64,000 nt of DNA. It comes from JBNKHH01 sp050290245. Its GTDB lineage: Bacteria; Pseudomonadota; Alphaproteobacteria; Rhodobacterales; Rhodobacteraceae. Positions within the stretch are counted from its first letter, which is position 1. Each line of letters opens with the position of its first letter. The position numbers and the translations under genes are program-made. The notes under the pieces were generated by a model. That model was given only the letters and a program-made list of their open reading frames with translations. It ran no database searches and was not told the origin of the DNA. Below, in pieces: positions 25,711 through 34,518 of the stretch. The stretch spans positions 36,724 to 100,723 of the forward strand of contig JBNKHH010000013.1 of assembly GCA_050290245.1 (NCBI GenBank), in the 5' to 3' direction.

Positions 25711-25729
25711 TGTATTTTTTAAAAATACA
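25711..25729. promoter_or_regulatory. AT-rich perfect inverted repeat between CoA-transferase and ABC operon
   Basis: TGTATTTTT (25711-25719) and AAAAATACA (25721-25729) flank one T. It could be a weak terminator of the CoA-transferase or, more likely from its AT content and lack of GC stem, an operator for the ABC transporter operon. Confidence 0.5.
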
Positions 25730-25908
25730 CGTGATTTCAACAATATATACATAATGTTTTGGCCATCCAAATCTTCGCTGCGTTGACGAAACGCCGCTGA
25801 AACTGAGAGTTGTTCACATCGTCAGACACACCGACCGCAGCGCCCGAAGCACAGCGTATTCGAGGCGCGCAAGCAAATTTGAACATGTCTACGACAGAGG
25901 AGATGACT

Positions 25909-27141
25909 ATGAGGAAATTCAAAATCGCGGCACTGGGCGCGTTGATGGCCACGGCCGCCGTTCCGGCGTCGGCCGTCGATCTGGAGGTCACGCACTGGTG
26001 GACGTCCGGGGCCGAAGCCGCCGCCATCCGCGTGATCGCCGACGCCTACAAGGAAAGCGGCAACGGCTGGATCGACGGTGCCATTGCGGGCGCTGGCGGC
26101 GTTGCCCGTCCGCTGATCACCAGCCGGATCACAGGTGGCGATCCGATGGGCGCCACCCAGTTCACTCACAGTTCGGCCATGCGCGAGCTGATCGAGGCGG
26201 GCTTCATGCGCGACGTGACCGAAATCGCCGAAGCCCAAGGCTGGAAAGAGCAGATCTTCCCGCAATCCCTGCTGGACAGCTGCACGTTCGAGGGCAAGCT
26301 CTACTGCGTGCCGTCGAATATCCATTCGCAGCAGTGGCTCTGGCTGAACAACGCCGTGTTTGAAGACAACGGGCTGGCCGTACCGCAGAACTGGGACGAA
26401 TTCGTCGCTGCAGCACCCACCCTGCGCGAAAAGGGAATCATCCCGTTGGCTCAAGGTCAGCAGTCCTGGCAGAAACAGCTGATGTTCAACGTGCTGATGG
26501 TCTCCATCGGCGGCCCCGAGCTGTTCGAAAAGGTCTATGGCGAGTTGGACGCTGAATATGCCGCCGGTCCGGATGTGGCCAAGGTGTTCAAGGCCGCAGC
26601 AGAAGCACGCGAACTGATGGAAGGTTCGAACGTCCAGGCTTGGAACGAGGCGGCCCTTCTGGTGATCGAAGGTCGCGCCGGCGGTCAGATCATGGGCGAC
26701 TGGGTTCAGGGTGAATTCATGCAGGCCGGATTGAAGGCGGGCGATGACTTTTCCTGCCTGCCGGGTCTTGGCGTACACGAATACATCACCGCTGCCGGCG
26801 ATGCGTTCTATTTCCCCAAGGTCGATGACCCCGAAATCGTTGCCGCTCAGGACGAGTTGGCCAGCGTGATCGTGGCGCCGAAGACGCAGGCTGCCTTCAC
26901 CGCCGCCAAGGGCGCGCTGCCCGTGCGTCGCGACGTCGAGCTCAGCAACCCGACCCCTTGCATGGAAAAGGGCATGGCGATCCTCAAGGAAGGCCACGTT
27001 GTCGAAAGCATCAACACGATGGTGTCGCCCGATACCGTCGGTCGTGTGACCGACCTGGTGGTCGAGTTCTTTGCCGATCCGGGTTTCACGCCTGAGACAG
27101 CGCAGGAAGAGTTCGCCGAGATCATCTCCTCGGCCGACTAA
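25909..27141 (+). CDS. Carbohydrate ABC transporter substrate-binding protein (COG1653)
   Basis: 410 residues with signal peptide (RKFKIAALGALMATAAVPAS, cleavage near ASA-VD at residue 23). The mature protein begins LEVTHWWTSGAEAAAIRVIA, typical of glucose/mannose-type binding proteins of the GtsA group, and has DGKLYCVPSN-like and NWDEFVAAAPTL segments. GAGGAGATGACT upstream supports ATG 25909 over 25903. First gene of a four-gene operon with two permeases and an ATPase. Ligand probably a hexose or small glucoside; exact sugar not predictable. Confidence 0.93.
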   Translation: MRKFKIAALGALMATAAVPASAVDLEVTHWWTSGAEAAAIRVIADAYKESGNGWIDGAIAGAGGVARPLITSRITGGDPMGATQFTHSSAMRELIEAGFMRDVTEIAEAQGWKEQIFPQSLLDSCTFEGKLYCVPSNIHSQQWLWLNNAVFEDNGLAVPQNWDEFVAAAPTLREKGIIPLAQGQQSWQKQLMFNVLMVSIGGPELFEKVYGELDAEYAAGPDVAKVFKAAAEARELMEGSNVQAWNEAALLVIEGRAGGQIMGDWVQGEFMQAGLKAGDDFSCLPGLGVHEYITAAGDAFYFPKVDDPEIVAAQDELASVIVAPKTQAAFTAAKGALPVRRDVELSNPTPCMEKGMAILKEGHVVESINTMVSPDTVGRVTDLVVEFFADPGFTPETAQEEFAEIISSAD

Positions 27142-27211
27142 CCACGCGGCGCGGGTCGGTTCATTCCGGCCCGCGCCTCCCTGACGTACCTATAGCAATG
27201 GGAGAATGCCA

Positions 27212-28105
27212 ATGTCGCAGAGCGGCAAACCGACAGCACTGTTCAAAAACATGAGCGCCAAGATTGCGGCCATTCCGATGGTGCTGACAGCGCTTGTGGT
27301 TTTTGTCGGCTGCTCTGTCTGGACAATCATCTACTCCTTCACCAACTCGCGCCTCTTGCCCAGTGCCAAATGGGTTGGCCTTGATCAATACGAGCGCCTT
27401 TGGGGCACCCGCCGTTGGCTCATCTCGATCGAGAACTTGGCGATCTATGGCATCCTGATGCTGATCCTCGCGCTGGTCATCGGGTTCCTTTTGGCCGCGC
27501 TGATCGATCAGAAAATTCGCTTCGAGGACGGGTTTCGCACGATTTTCCTCTACCCCTACGCTCTGAGCTTCATCGTGACCGGTCTTGTCTGGCAATGGCT
27601 GCTCAACCCGGAATTCGGCATCCAGAACGCCGTTCGCAACCTCGGGTTCGAAAACTTTAGTTTCGACCCCCTGTATAACCCGAGTACTGTTCTTTTCGGA
27701 GTCTTGATCGCCGGCCTGTGGCACACCAGCGGCCTTGTCATGTGCCTGATGCTGGCCGGGCTGCGCGGGATCGACGAGGATGTCTGGAAGGCTACCAAGA
27801 TCGACGGGATCCCCGCCTGGAAGACCTATGTAAGGGTCGTCATCCCGATGATGCGCCCGGTCTTCATCACCACGCTGGTGCTTGTCACCTCGGCCATCAT
27901 CAAACTCTACGACCTGGTGATTGCGCAAACCGGCGGCGGGCCTGGCCTTGCCTCGGAAGTGCCGGCCAAGTTCGTCTTCGACATGATGTTCGTTTCGCAG
28001 AACCTTGCCCAGGGCTTTGCTGCCTCGACCATGATGCTGGTTGCAGTGATCTTCGTCATCATCCCATGGGCCTATCTCGAGTTCGGAGGCAAGAAAAATG
28101 GCTAA
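27212..28105 (+). CDS. Sugar ABC transporter permease (UgpA/MalF type)
   Basis: 297 residues, six transmembrane segments, with the EAA loop DVWKATKIDGIPAWKTYVRV followed by VIPMMRPVF near residue 205-225. Start ATG 27212 follows GGGAGAATGCCA; ATG 27206 is too close to the ribosome binding site. Pairs with the next permease, overlapping it by eight bases, which indicates translational coupling. Confidence 0.94.
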   Translation: MSQSGKPTALFKNMSAKIAAIPMVLTALVVFVGCSVWTIIYSFTNSRLLPSAKWVGLDQYERLWGTRRWLISIENLAIYGILMLILALVIGFLLAALIDQKIRFEDGFRTIFLYPYALSFIVTGLVWQWLLNPEFGIQNAVRNLGFENFSFDPLYNPSTVLFGVLIAGLWHTSGLVMCLMLAGLRGIDEDVWKATKIDGIPAWKTYVRVVIPMMRPVFITTLVLVTSAIIKLYDLVIAQTGGGPGLASEVPAKFVFDMMFVSQNLAQGFAASTMMLVAVIFVIIPWAYLEFGGKKNG

Positions 28106-29015
28106 CGTAACCACCAACATGCGGCGCCCGAGCCCGGCACATGCCGCCGGCCCCAAGCCGCGCCGGGTGTTCAGCCGCCACAACATCGTCATTTACGGCA
28201 TCCTGTTCGTGCTGGCCGTCTACTATCTTCTGCCTTTCTACGTGATGCTGATGACCTCGCTGAAGGGGTTGCCTGAAATCCGTGCGGGCAACATCTTTGC
28301 CCCGCCGCTGGAAATCACCTTCGAGCCCTGGGTCAAGGCCTGGTCAACAGTCTGTACCGGGCTGAACTGCGACGGCCTTTCGCGCGGCTTCTGGAACTCG
28401 GTAAAGATCACCGTTCCCTCTGTCTTCTTCTCCATCGCTGTGGCCTCGGTGAACGGCTATGCGCTGTCGATGTGGCGCTTCAAGGGGGCGAATGTCTTCT
28501 TCACCATCCTCATCATCGGTGCCTTCATTCCCTATCAGGTGATGATCTACCCGATTGTGGTGCTGCTGCGGGAAATTGGCCTTTACGGCAACCTCGGCGG
28601 GTTGGTCCTGGTGCATACGGTCTTCGGCATGCCGATCCTGACATTGCTGTTCCGCAACTACTTCTCGTCAGTGCCCGAAGAACTGTTCAAGGCCGCTCGC
28701 GTCGACGGTGCCCGGTTCTGGACGATTTATCTCAAGATCATGTTGCCGATGGCAATGCCGATCTTTGTTGTTGCCGTGATCCTGCAGACGACCGCGATCT
28801 GGAACGACTTCCTGTTCGGGGTTATCTACACGCGGCCCGAAAACTACCCGATGACCGTTCAGCTGAACAACATCGTAAACTCGGTCACCGGGGTCAAGGA
28901 ATACAACGTCAACATGGCAGCAACGCTGCTGTCCGGGGTTGTCCCACTCACAATCTACTTTCTCTCTGGCAAGCTCTTCGTGCGCGGCATCGCTGCCGGC
29001 GCGGTGAAAGGATAA
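28098..29015 (+). CDS. Sugar ABC transporter permease (UgpE/MalG type)
   Basis: 305 residues, six transmembrane segments. The EAA loop is EELFKAARVDGARFWTIYLK, followed by IMLPMAMPIF. A conserved Pro-Phe-rich first segment (YYLLPFYVMLMTSLKGLPEI) is typical of MalG-like subunits. The N-terminal 25 residues are basic and Pro-rich. Four bases precede the ATPase gene. Confidence 0.94.
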   Translation: MANVTTNMRRPSPAHAAGPKPRRVFSRHNIVIYGILFVLAVYYLLPFYVMLMTSLKGLPEIRAGNIFAPPLEITFEPWVKAWSTVCTGLNCDGLSRGFWNSVKITVPSVFFSIAVASVNGYALSMWRFKGANVFFTILIIGAFIPYQVMIYPIVVLLREIGLYGNLGGLVLVHTVFGMPILTLLFRNYFSSVPEELFKAARVDGARFWTIYLKIMLPMAMPIFVVAVILQTTAIWNDFLFGVIYTRPENYPMTVQLNNIVNSVTGVKEYNVNMAATLLSGVVPLTIYFLSGKLFVRGIAAGAVKG

Positions 29016-29019
29016 GGTC

Positions 29020-30105
29020 ATGCAGCCAAGCGTTTCGATCCAGAACCTCAAACTCGACTTCGGTGCCGTATCGGTCCTGCGCGATCTGAACCTCGACATT
29101 GGGCAGGGCGAATTTCTCGTGTTGCTTGGCAGTTCGGGTTGCGGCAAGTCCACGCTCCTCAACTGTATCGCGGGCCTTCTTGAGCCGACCGAGGGGTCAA
29201 TCCATATCAATGGGAACAACGTGACCTGGGCCGAGCCCTCCGATCGCGGCATTGGCATGGTGTTCCAGTCCTATGCGCTCTATCCGCAGATGACGGTCGA
29301 GGGTAACCTGACCTTCGGCCTCAAGAATGCAAAGATGCCGGCCGACGAGATCAACCGCCGCGTGGCGCGCGCTGCCGAGGTGCTCCAGATTGAGCCTCTT
29401 CTCAAGCGCAAACCCGCCGCCCTGTCGGGTGGTCAGCGCCAGCGTGTTGCTATCGGTCGGGCGCTGGTGCGCGATGTCGATGTCTTCCTTTTTGACGAGC
29501 CGCTGTCGAATCTCGATGCCAAGCTGCGCGCCGATCTGCGGGTCGAGATTAAGCGGCTGCACCAGACGCTCAAGAACACGATGATCTACGTGACTCACGA
29601 TCAGGTCGAGGCGATGACGCTGGCTGACCGGATCGCGATCATGAAGGGCGGTGTCGTGATGCAGTTGGACACGCCGGATGTGATCTACAACAAGCCTGCC
29701 AACAAATACGTTGCCGACTTCATCGGCTCGCCCTCGATGAATTTCTTCGACACGAAGCTGGAAAATGCCAGTGAGCCGAAGATCACGATCGGGGGCAGGG
29801 ATGTGCCGCTCACGGGGTATGCCTTCACGCGCCCCGGAGTCAGCGGCGACGTCTGGTTTGGCATCCGGCCCGAACATATCGTTTCAGGCGACATGGCCGA
29901 CGCGGCGCCTGCACAGTTCGACATCACCGCGGAACTGGCCGAACCGATGGGGGCTGAAACCCTGATTTGGTCGTCGCTTGACGGCGCACCATTGCGGTTC
30001 CGCGTCGATGGCCAGATGAAGGTTACGCCCGGCGACAGGATTCGCATCGGCTTCGATCCGGCGCGCGCCTCGATCTTTGACAAGGTCGAAGAACTGCGGG
30101 TCTGA
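29020..30105 (+). CDS. Sugar ABC transporter ATP-binding protein (UgpC/MsmK type)
   Basis: 361 residues. Walker A LLGSSGCGKSTLLNCIAGLL (about residues 35-55), signature ALSGGQRQRVAIGRALVRDV, Walker B VFLFDEPLSNLDAKLR and switch His in MIYVTHDQVEAMTLADRI. The C-terminal third forms the TOBE/OB regulatory domain of the MalK subfamily. Completes a CUT1 transporter. A hairpin 16 bp after its stop closes the operon. Confidence 0.96.
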   Translation: MQPSVSIQNLKLDFGAVSVLRDLNLDIGQGEFLVLLGSSGCGKSTLLNCIAGLLEPTEGSIHINGNNVTWAEPSDRGIGMVFQSYALYPQMTVEGNLTFGLKNAKMPADEINRRVARAAEVLQIEPLLKRKPAALSGGQRQRVAIGRALVRDVDVFLFDEPLSNLDAKLRADLRVEIKRLHQTLKNTMIYVTHDQVEAMTLADRIAIMKGGVVMQLDTPDVIYNKPANKYVADFIGSPSMNFFDTKLENASEPKITIGGRDVPLTGYAFTRPGVSGDVWFGIRPEHIVSGDMADAAPAQFDITAELAEPMGAETLIWSSLDGAPLRFRVDGQMKVTPGDRIRIGFDPARASIFDKVEELRV

Positions 30106-30120
30106 CGGACCCAACGGATA

Positions 30121-30143
30121 CCGGCGCCCGGTTGTGGCGCCGG
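30121..30143. terminator. Bidirectional hairpin terminator
   Basis: CCGGCGCC (30121-30128) pairs perfectly with GGCGCCGG (30136-30143), 7-nt loop, between the ABC ATPase and the convergent hydrolase gene. On the + strand it is followed by ATCTTC. Confidence 0.7.
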
Positions 30144-30147
30144 ATCT

Positions 30148-30939
30148 TCAATGGCACTCGATTAGAAAACTCGAGACAGCCGAGTTGAAGCCCTCGGGAC
30201 AGTCCACGTTGATCGAGTGGCCGCCGGGCAGATCCGTGATAGCTACCTTGGGATGCGATTGTTCCAGCCAGTCTCGCAATGGCTGGAATTTCCGTTCGTA
30301 GCGCCCGTTGACCAGCAATGTCGGCGTCGACAGATCGCTCAGCCGGTCTCGGACGGACAGCCGCGGCAGCGCCTCTTGCATCAACAGCGCCAGAGACCTG
30401 GGGGCAACAACGTCTGCCTCGTCCGAAAGTTGCTGGCGCAGGGCGGGTGGAAAGCGCCGGGCGTGGGCGGGGTGATAGGGCAACTGGCGCAGCGCTTCGC
30501 GATTTCCTTCTCGTAGAGCCGCGATGATACGCTGCCGGGCTTCGAGCTGCTCTTTCGCTTCAACCCCGCGCAGGGCTGAATTCGCGTTTGTAAAGACGAC
30601 GCCGGAGCAGGCTTCCGGGAAGGTCAGGGCATATCCCAGGACGACTCCCGCACCGAAACTCTGGCCGCAGAGGTGCCATCGCCGAATGCCAAGTGATCGG
30701 CGAATTTGATCGAGCGCAAGGATAATGCTGTCGCGACGCGCCTGCTCAGGGCCTTGCGGGTCTGGAGTGGCGCCGTGTCCGGGCAGATCGACGCGGATCA
30801 GACGAAACTGCTCGGACAAGGCCAGGTTGGGCTTCCAAATATCGCGGTTGACCAGCAGACCATGTACCATGAGCAAAGGCGGCAACCCGGTATCAGGCGC
30901 CGCCTCATAGGCCAAGGTCGTCGGGGGGATCGCGGTCAA
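30148..30939 (-). CDS. Alpha/beta hydrolase (enol-lactonase/esterase-like)
   Basis: 263 residues. Oxyanion strand LPPLLMVHGLLVNRDIW, nucleophile elbow HLCGQSFGAGVVLG (Ser in GQSFG), acid region LLVNGRYERKFQPL and catalytic His in DLPGGHSINVD. TTG start at 30937-30939 overlaps the stop of the preceding hydrolase by four bases, which supports coupled translation. Similar in layout to PcaD-type lactonases, but substrate is unknown. Second gene of a two-hydrolase operon. Confidence 0.85.
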   Translation of the reverse strand: MTAIPPTTLAYEAAPDTGLPPLLMVHGLLVNRDIWKPNLALSEQFRLIRVDLPGHGATPDPQGPEQARRDSIILALDQIRRSLGIRRWHLCGQSFGAGVVLGYALTFPEACSGVVFTNANSALRGVEAKEQLEARQRIIAALREGNREALRQLPYHPAHARRFPPALRQQLSDEADVVAPRSLALLMQEALPRLSVRDRLSDLSTPTLLVNGRYERKFQPLRDWLEQSHPKVAITDLPGGHSINVDCPEGFNSAVSSFLIECH

Positions 30940-31640
30940 ATCAGCGACCGCTCCTGCAACCAGCCCAGCACCGTTTGCGCCACGGCCTCTGGCTGTTCGA
31001 ACGGCAGCAGGTGACCCGCCCCGTCAATCACCACGGATTTCGCATCGGGGATCTGCGCTGCGATGGCGTCATGCACCGGTTTGGTCGACAGGTGATCCTC
31101 GTCGCCGGTGATCAGCAACACAGGAAAGGGAAAATCGCCGATATAGGCTGTCGCGTCGGGGCGGTGGAGCAGGGCGAGGTTCTGGCGTTCGTGGACCTCG
31201 GGGCCACAGTCGATGACCATTTGGCGGATACCCGCGACAAGGGCGTCGTTCTGGGCACCTGCCTTGGACAAGACCTTTGGCGCCCAATTCCGAGCGTAGC
31301 TGATCATGTCGGCGTTGGCCTCATCGATGCGGGATTGGCGGTGCGCCGCCTCTCCGGCGCCGGAGCCTTCGGCGCTGGTGCTGGAGAGCACCATGGCCTT
31401 GATCCGCTCGGGCGCCTGGCGCCCCATCTCCATCGCCACGCGGCCCCCCATGGAATGGGCGATGACGATCAACTCGCCTTCGGTCGCCGCCAGCGCCCGG
31501 TGCGCCATCCCCTCCAGAGTCGCGTCACTGGTGGTGTCAGCCACATGCACGCCGCTCACGTAGGGCTTTAGCGCATCGGCGACCGGTGTCCATGTGCGTG
31601 CGTCTGACATGATGCCGGGAATGGTTACGAGTGTGGCCAT
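30936..31640 (-). CDS. Alpha/beta hydrolase
   Basis: 234 residues with oxyanion strand ATLVTIPGIMSDARTW, nucleophile elbow ELIVIAHSMGGRVAME (Ser in AHSMGG), Asp in LLITGDEDHLS and catalytic His in VVIDGAGHLLPFEQP: a complete triad of the BioH/PcaD-like group. ATG 31640 places the first beta strand at the N-terminus; an in-frame extension to 31712 lacks homology features. Coupled to the following hydrolase by a 4-base overlap. Two hydrolases in tandem suggest stepwise ester or lactone hydrolysis of one compound. Confidence 0.86.
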   Translation of the reverse strand: MATLVTIPGIMSDARTWTPVADALKPYVSGVHVADTTSDATLEGMAHRALAATEGELIVIAHSMGGRVAMEMGRQAPERIKAMVLSSTSAEGSGAGEAAHRQSRIDEANADMISYARNWAPKVLSKAGAQNDALVAGIRQMVIDCGPEVHERQNLALLHRPDATAYIGDFPFPVLLITGDEDHLSTKPVHDAIAAQIPDAKSVVIDGAGHLLPFEQPEAVAQTVLGWLQERSLI

Positions 31641-31749
31641 CGGGAAATCCAATCTTCTGAGAGCTTCAAGCGAAGGTTTGGCCCCGATGCTAGCAGGCCC
31701 TGACGGATCCAAAACCTGATCATTGGTTAGTGCGAGCCAAACACAACGG

Positions 31750-31778
31750 CCCCCGGCGCGGGAGTGTGGCGCCGGGGG
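31750..31778 (-). terminator. Strong GC hairpin downstream of orphan tctC
   Basis: CCCCCGGCGC (31750-31759) pairs with GCGCCGGGGG (31769-31778), a perfect 10-bp stem with 9-nt loop, 54 bp beyond the stop of the - strand tctC-like gene and ahead of the hydrolase operon. It probably separates the two transcripts. Confidence 0.7.
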
Positions 31779-31831
31779 TCGCGGACCGGGATCAGCACAG
31801 CTCCACCCGGCCGGAAAATGGTCTGGAACGG

Positions 31832-32812
31832 TTATTTGATCCCGACCGCCACAAGGCCTTTGACTGCAAGGGCATCCAACTTTTTGGCGAAAGCTTCGTA
31901 TTCGTCCGGACCAAGGAAGCGCGGCACAACGCCCGCCATAGTTTCGTATTCCTTGAACTCTTGCGAATTCACCGCCTCGCGCAGACCGGCCGCCAGTTTT
32001 TCTTTGATCTCGTCCGGCACACCGGCCGGGGCAATCAGGCCGCGGATCTGCTGCCAGTCCGTGTCCACGTCGTAGCCCTGTTCGGCATAGGTGGGCGCAT
32101 CGGGCAGGGCAGGGTTGCGCTGATCCGACAGCACGCCAATCACCCGGACACGACCCGCTTCGACGAACTCGCGAAGCGATCCCGCATTCGCCGATCCGAC
32201 GTCCACATGTCCGCCCAGGACGTTGGCGATGGTGTCTGCGGTCTTGTTGTAGCTGACCCAGTTGATGTCGATCCCCGCGGCGTTCGTCGCCAGCTCCGAA
32301 GCAACGTTGGAGACAGACCCAACGGAGCCGAAGCCGCCAACGTTCGGCACTTCGCCAGACTTCTTCACAGCGGCGACAAAATCATCGAATGTTTGGTACG
32401 GGCTTTCCGCCGATACGAACAGCATATAGCTGTCCTGTTGCAGCATGGCGATCCAGTCAAAATCGTCGATGGTAAAGACCCCTTCCAGGCTGGTCTTCAT
32501 GGCTGTGAACTGTGTCAGCGTGTTGACGCCCAGCGTATAGCCATCGGGCTCGGCCGCTTTGACGATGGTCATCTGGGTCGCACCGCCGCCGCCGGGCTTG
32601 TTTATCACGATCACTTCCTGACCAAAGACCGGCTCGGCCGCGCGCGCAATGCTGCGCGCCAGAATATCGGTCGGGCCGCCCGGGCCGTTCGGAATAACGA
32701 TTTCGATGGGCTTGCTTGGCCAGTCTGCGGCGTCTTCGGCGCAAGCGGTGGTGGCAGCTGCGACAAGGCCCGCGGCCAAGGTTACGCCACGTAGCAAGGA
32801 CTGAGTATTCAT
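31832..32812 (-). CDS. Orphan TctC/Bug-family periplasmic binding protein
   Basis: 326 residues. Signal peptide LLRGVTLAAGLVAAATTACA at the N-terminus, then KPIEIVIPNGPGGPTDILAR (loop 1) and VINKPGGGGATQMTIVKAAE (loop 2), which are the Bug signatures. ATG 32812 has GGGGGAAGATCA upstream. There is no TctA/TctB next to it; it may use the tctBA at 8-10 kb, to whose TctC it is clearly related, or act in sensing. A 10-bp inverted repeat sits just upstream of the start, so its expression is probably tightly controlled. Confidence 0.92.
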   Translation of the reverse strand: MNTQSLLRGVTLAAGLVAAATTACAEDAADWPSKPIEIVIPNGPGGPTDILARSIARAAEPVFGQEVIVINKPGGGGATQMTIVKAAEPDGYTLGVNTLTQFTAMKTSLEGVFTIDDFDWIAMLQQDSYMLFVSAESPYQTFDDFVAAVKKSGEVPNVGGFGSVGSVSNVASELATNAAGIDINWVSYNKTADTIANVLGGHVDVGSANAGSLREFVEAGRVRVIGVLSDQRNPALPDAPTYAEQGYDVDTDWQQIRGLIAPAGVPDEIKEKLAAGLREAVNSQEFKEYETMAGVVPRFLGPDEYEAFAKKLDALAVKGLVAVGIK

Positions 32813-32828
32813 TGATCTTCCCCCTTTT

Positions 32829-32865
32829 ATGTCTGCATGCAATTTAGGATTGTTTGCAGACATAG
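32829..32865. promoter_or_regulatory. 10-bp perfect inverted repeat upstream of orphan tctC
   Basis: TATGTCTGCA (32829-32838) and TGCAGACATA (32856-32865) separated by 17 bp lie immediately upstream of the ribosome binding site of the tctC-like gene. Half-site spacing of about 27 bp centre to centre suits a dimeric or tetrameric repressor or GntR/IclR-type regulator. No regulator gene is adjacent. Confidence 0.6.
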
Positions 32866-33023
32866 GCTTGATCGAAAATTGCGCGGATTGAAGTGTACTA
32901 ATGGTTATGGCAGGGCACACAGATAATTTAGTCCGATATAGCCATGCAACGTTGCCTCACTCCGCCCCCTGTCTCATATTGGTCGAGACCAGCCCGGCAG
33001 CGGAATTGTTGCGTTTTGGTTGC

Positions 33024-33038
33024 TGATTGATGCAATCA
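33024..33038. promoter_or_regulatory. Short inverted repeat upstream of HNL-like hydrolase
   Basis: TGATTG (33024-33029) and CAATCA (33033-33038) flank ATG, about 55 bp before the hydrolase start, within the divergent promoter. A possible operator; a second palindrome, GCGACGCGTCGC, lies shortly downstream at about 33043. Confidence 0.4.
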
Positions 33039-33089
33039 ATAGCGACGCGTCGCAGCGTCGGGTCAACAAAGTGAACTGGGAGAACTGAT

Positions 33090-33815
33090 ATGCAATCCGG
33101 TAAGGAAAACCGCGCCTTTGTTCTTGTCCACGGTGCCGGGCACGGTGGTTGGATGTGGAGGAAGGTCAGGGATCAACTGCACGCGAAAGGCCATCGTGTC
33201 TTTACCCCGACACTGACCGGGCTTGGCGAACGCTCTCACCTGATGAGCGCTGACATCACTTTGCAGACCCACATCGACGACGTGGTAAATGTCTTTAAAT
33301 GGGAGGACCTGACAGATGTGGTTCTGGTCGGACACTCCTATGCCGGGTGGGTCGTAACCGGCGCGATGGAACATCTCGAAGACCGTGTCTCGGGGATTGT
33401 CTATCTGGACGCCTTCCTGCCGGATGACGGTCAGCGCGGCATGGATTTTCTGAACGAACAGCAGACCGCGGCCTTCGAGGAGGCGCAGGCCAAGGGCGAG
33501 GTGTCGCGCCCGGGACCAAATTCCAAGGCGCTGCGCATCCAGTCCGAAGAAGACGCCGCCTGGGTCGACTCGAAGATCACTCAGCAGCCAATCGGTGTAT
33601 CCCTTCAGGCGCTGAAGCTGACCGGTGCGCGGGACCGTGTTGCGAAGAAGCTCTACGTGCGGGCCCCGCTCTTCCCGCAGCCGCGCTTCGATGCGGCTTT
33701 GGAACGCTGTCAGGCGGATGATAGCTGGAAGACCATCGTGATGGAAAACTGCGGGCACGACCCGATGATCGACAATCCTGACGCCGTGGTTGCCATGCTT
33801 GAGGACATGCTTTGA
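33090..33815 (+). CDS. Alpha/beta hydrolase of the hydroxynitrile lyase/methylesterase (MES) type
   Basis: 241 residues. FVLVHGAGHGGWMWRKVRDQ, with LHAKGHRVFTPTLTGLGERS, is the signature of the plant HNL/MES-like esterase family found widely in bacteria. The nucleophile is Ser in VLVGHSYAGWVVTGAM and the C-terminal His lies in MENCGHDPMIDNPD. ATG 33090 has GGGAGAACTGAT. Most bacterial members are esterases; true hydroxynitrile lyases of this fold also exist, and a lyase-type Lys is not obvious. Four-base overlap with the next gene. The nitrile context of the window makes cyanohydrin chemistry worth testing. Confidence 0.85.
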   Translation: MQSGKENRAFVLVHGAGHGGWMWRKVRDQLHAKGHRVFTPTLTGLGERSHLMSADITLQTHIDDVVNVFKWEDLTDVVLVGHSYAGWVVTGAMEHLEDRVSGIVYLDAFLPDDGQRGMDFLNEQQTAAFEEAQAKGEVSRPGPNSKALRIQSEEDAAWVDSKITQQPIGVSLQALKLTGARDRVAKKLYVRAPLFPQPRFDAALERCQADDSWKTIVMENCGHDPMIDNPDAVVAMLEDML

Positions 33816-34507
33816 CCCAGCCTACCCTGGCGGTTCTGGCTCCCGCGGCTTTTGCATCGGCGTTGAAGGCGCTGGTGCAGGAGTTGGAGCCGGACCTGGT
33901 CTCGTTCACCTTCGGCCCTGCTACGGGGCCCGCGCCAGACAGCATCACCAGCCGTTTGCAGGCAGGAGACAGGTTCGACCTCGCTCTTCTGCCGGTGCCT
34001 CTGGTAGAGGCAGAGATCGCGGCCGGGCGACTGGCCGGCCCGCCGGAGCGGCTTTTTGCCTCGACCGTCGCCTTCTGCGTGTCGAAGGGGGCAGATGTCC
34101 CCGACCTGTCGACAGAGGCCGGCCTGTGGAAGGCCTTGTCCGACGCCCCCTCCATCGGCCTGTCGGCAGCCGGGAGTGGCAAGTTCTTTCGCGACGTGCT
34201 TGTGCCACAGTCCGGGCAGGCGGACGTGGTGGCGGCAAAGCTGCAAACCATTACCGACCGCCCCGTCGGTCAGGCGGTGGCCGAGGGGCGGGTCGCGCTC
34301 GGGTTCCAGCAGAAAGCGGAGCTTCTGGAAGTGGACGGGATTTCGGTGATCGACGATCTTGCCGACATTGCGCGTAGCGATACCTGGATTGCCATGGGCG
34401 AACGCCCAGGCGGCAACGTCGGTGCCGCAAAGACCCTGGTCGACCTCATTCGCTCGGAACGCGGTCAGCAAATCTTGTCGTCGCATGGGCTGACACCTGC
34501 GCCCTGA
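33812..34507 (+). CDS. ModA-like (extracellular solute-binding type) protein without signal peptide
   Basis: 231 residues of periplasmic-binding fold resembling molybdate-binding ModA and related plant-type proteins: LAVLAPAAFASALKALVQEL at the start, FDLALLPVPLVEAEIAAGRL, and SIGLSAAGSGKFFRDVLVPQ near the middle. No hydrophobic signal sequence precedes the first beta strand. The TTG start at 33812 overlaps the hydrolase stop. It may therefore be cytoplasmic, a ligand-sensing or buffering protein, or a gene whose signal peptide was lost. Function unknown; it is coupled translationally to the HNL-like hydrolase. Confidence 0.75.
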   Translation: MTQPTLAVLAPAAFASALKALVQELEPDLVSFTFGPATGPAPDSITSRLQAGDRFDLALLPVPLVEAEIAAGRLAGPPERLFASTVAFCVSKGADVPDLSTEAGLWKALSDAPSIGLSAAGSGKFFRDVLVPQSGQADVVAAKLQTITDRPVGQAVAEGRVALGFQQKAELLEVDGISVIDDLADIARSDTWIAMGERPGGNVGAAKTLVDLIRSERGQQILSSHGLTPAP

Positions 34508-34518
34508 TCCGCACGACC

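Noticed and set aside
25711..25729. Rho-independent terminator at the AT-rich inverted repeat
   Set aside because: The stem has almost no GC pairs, so it would be unstable as RNA; operator is more likely.
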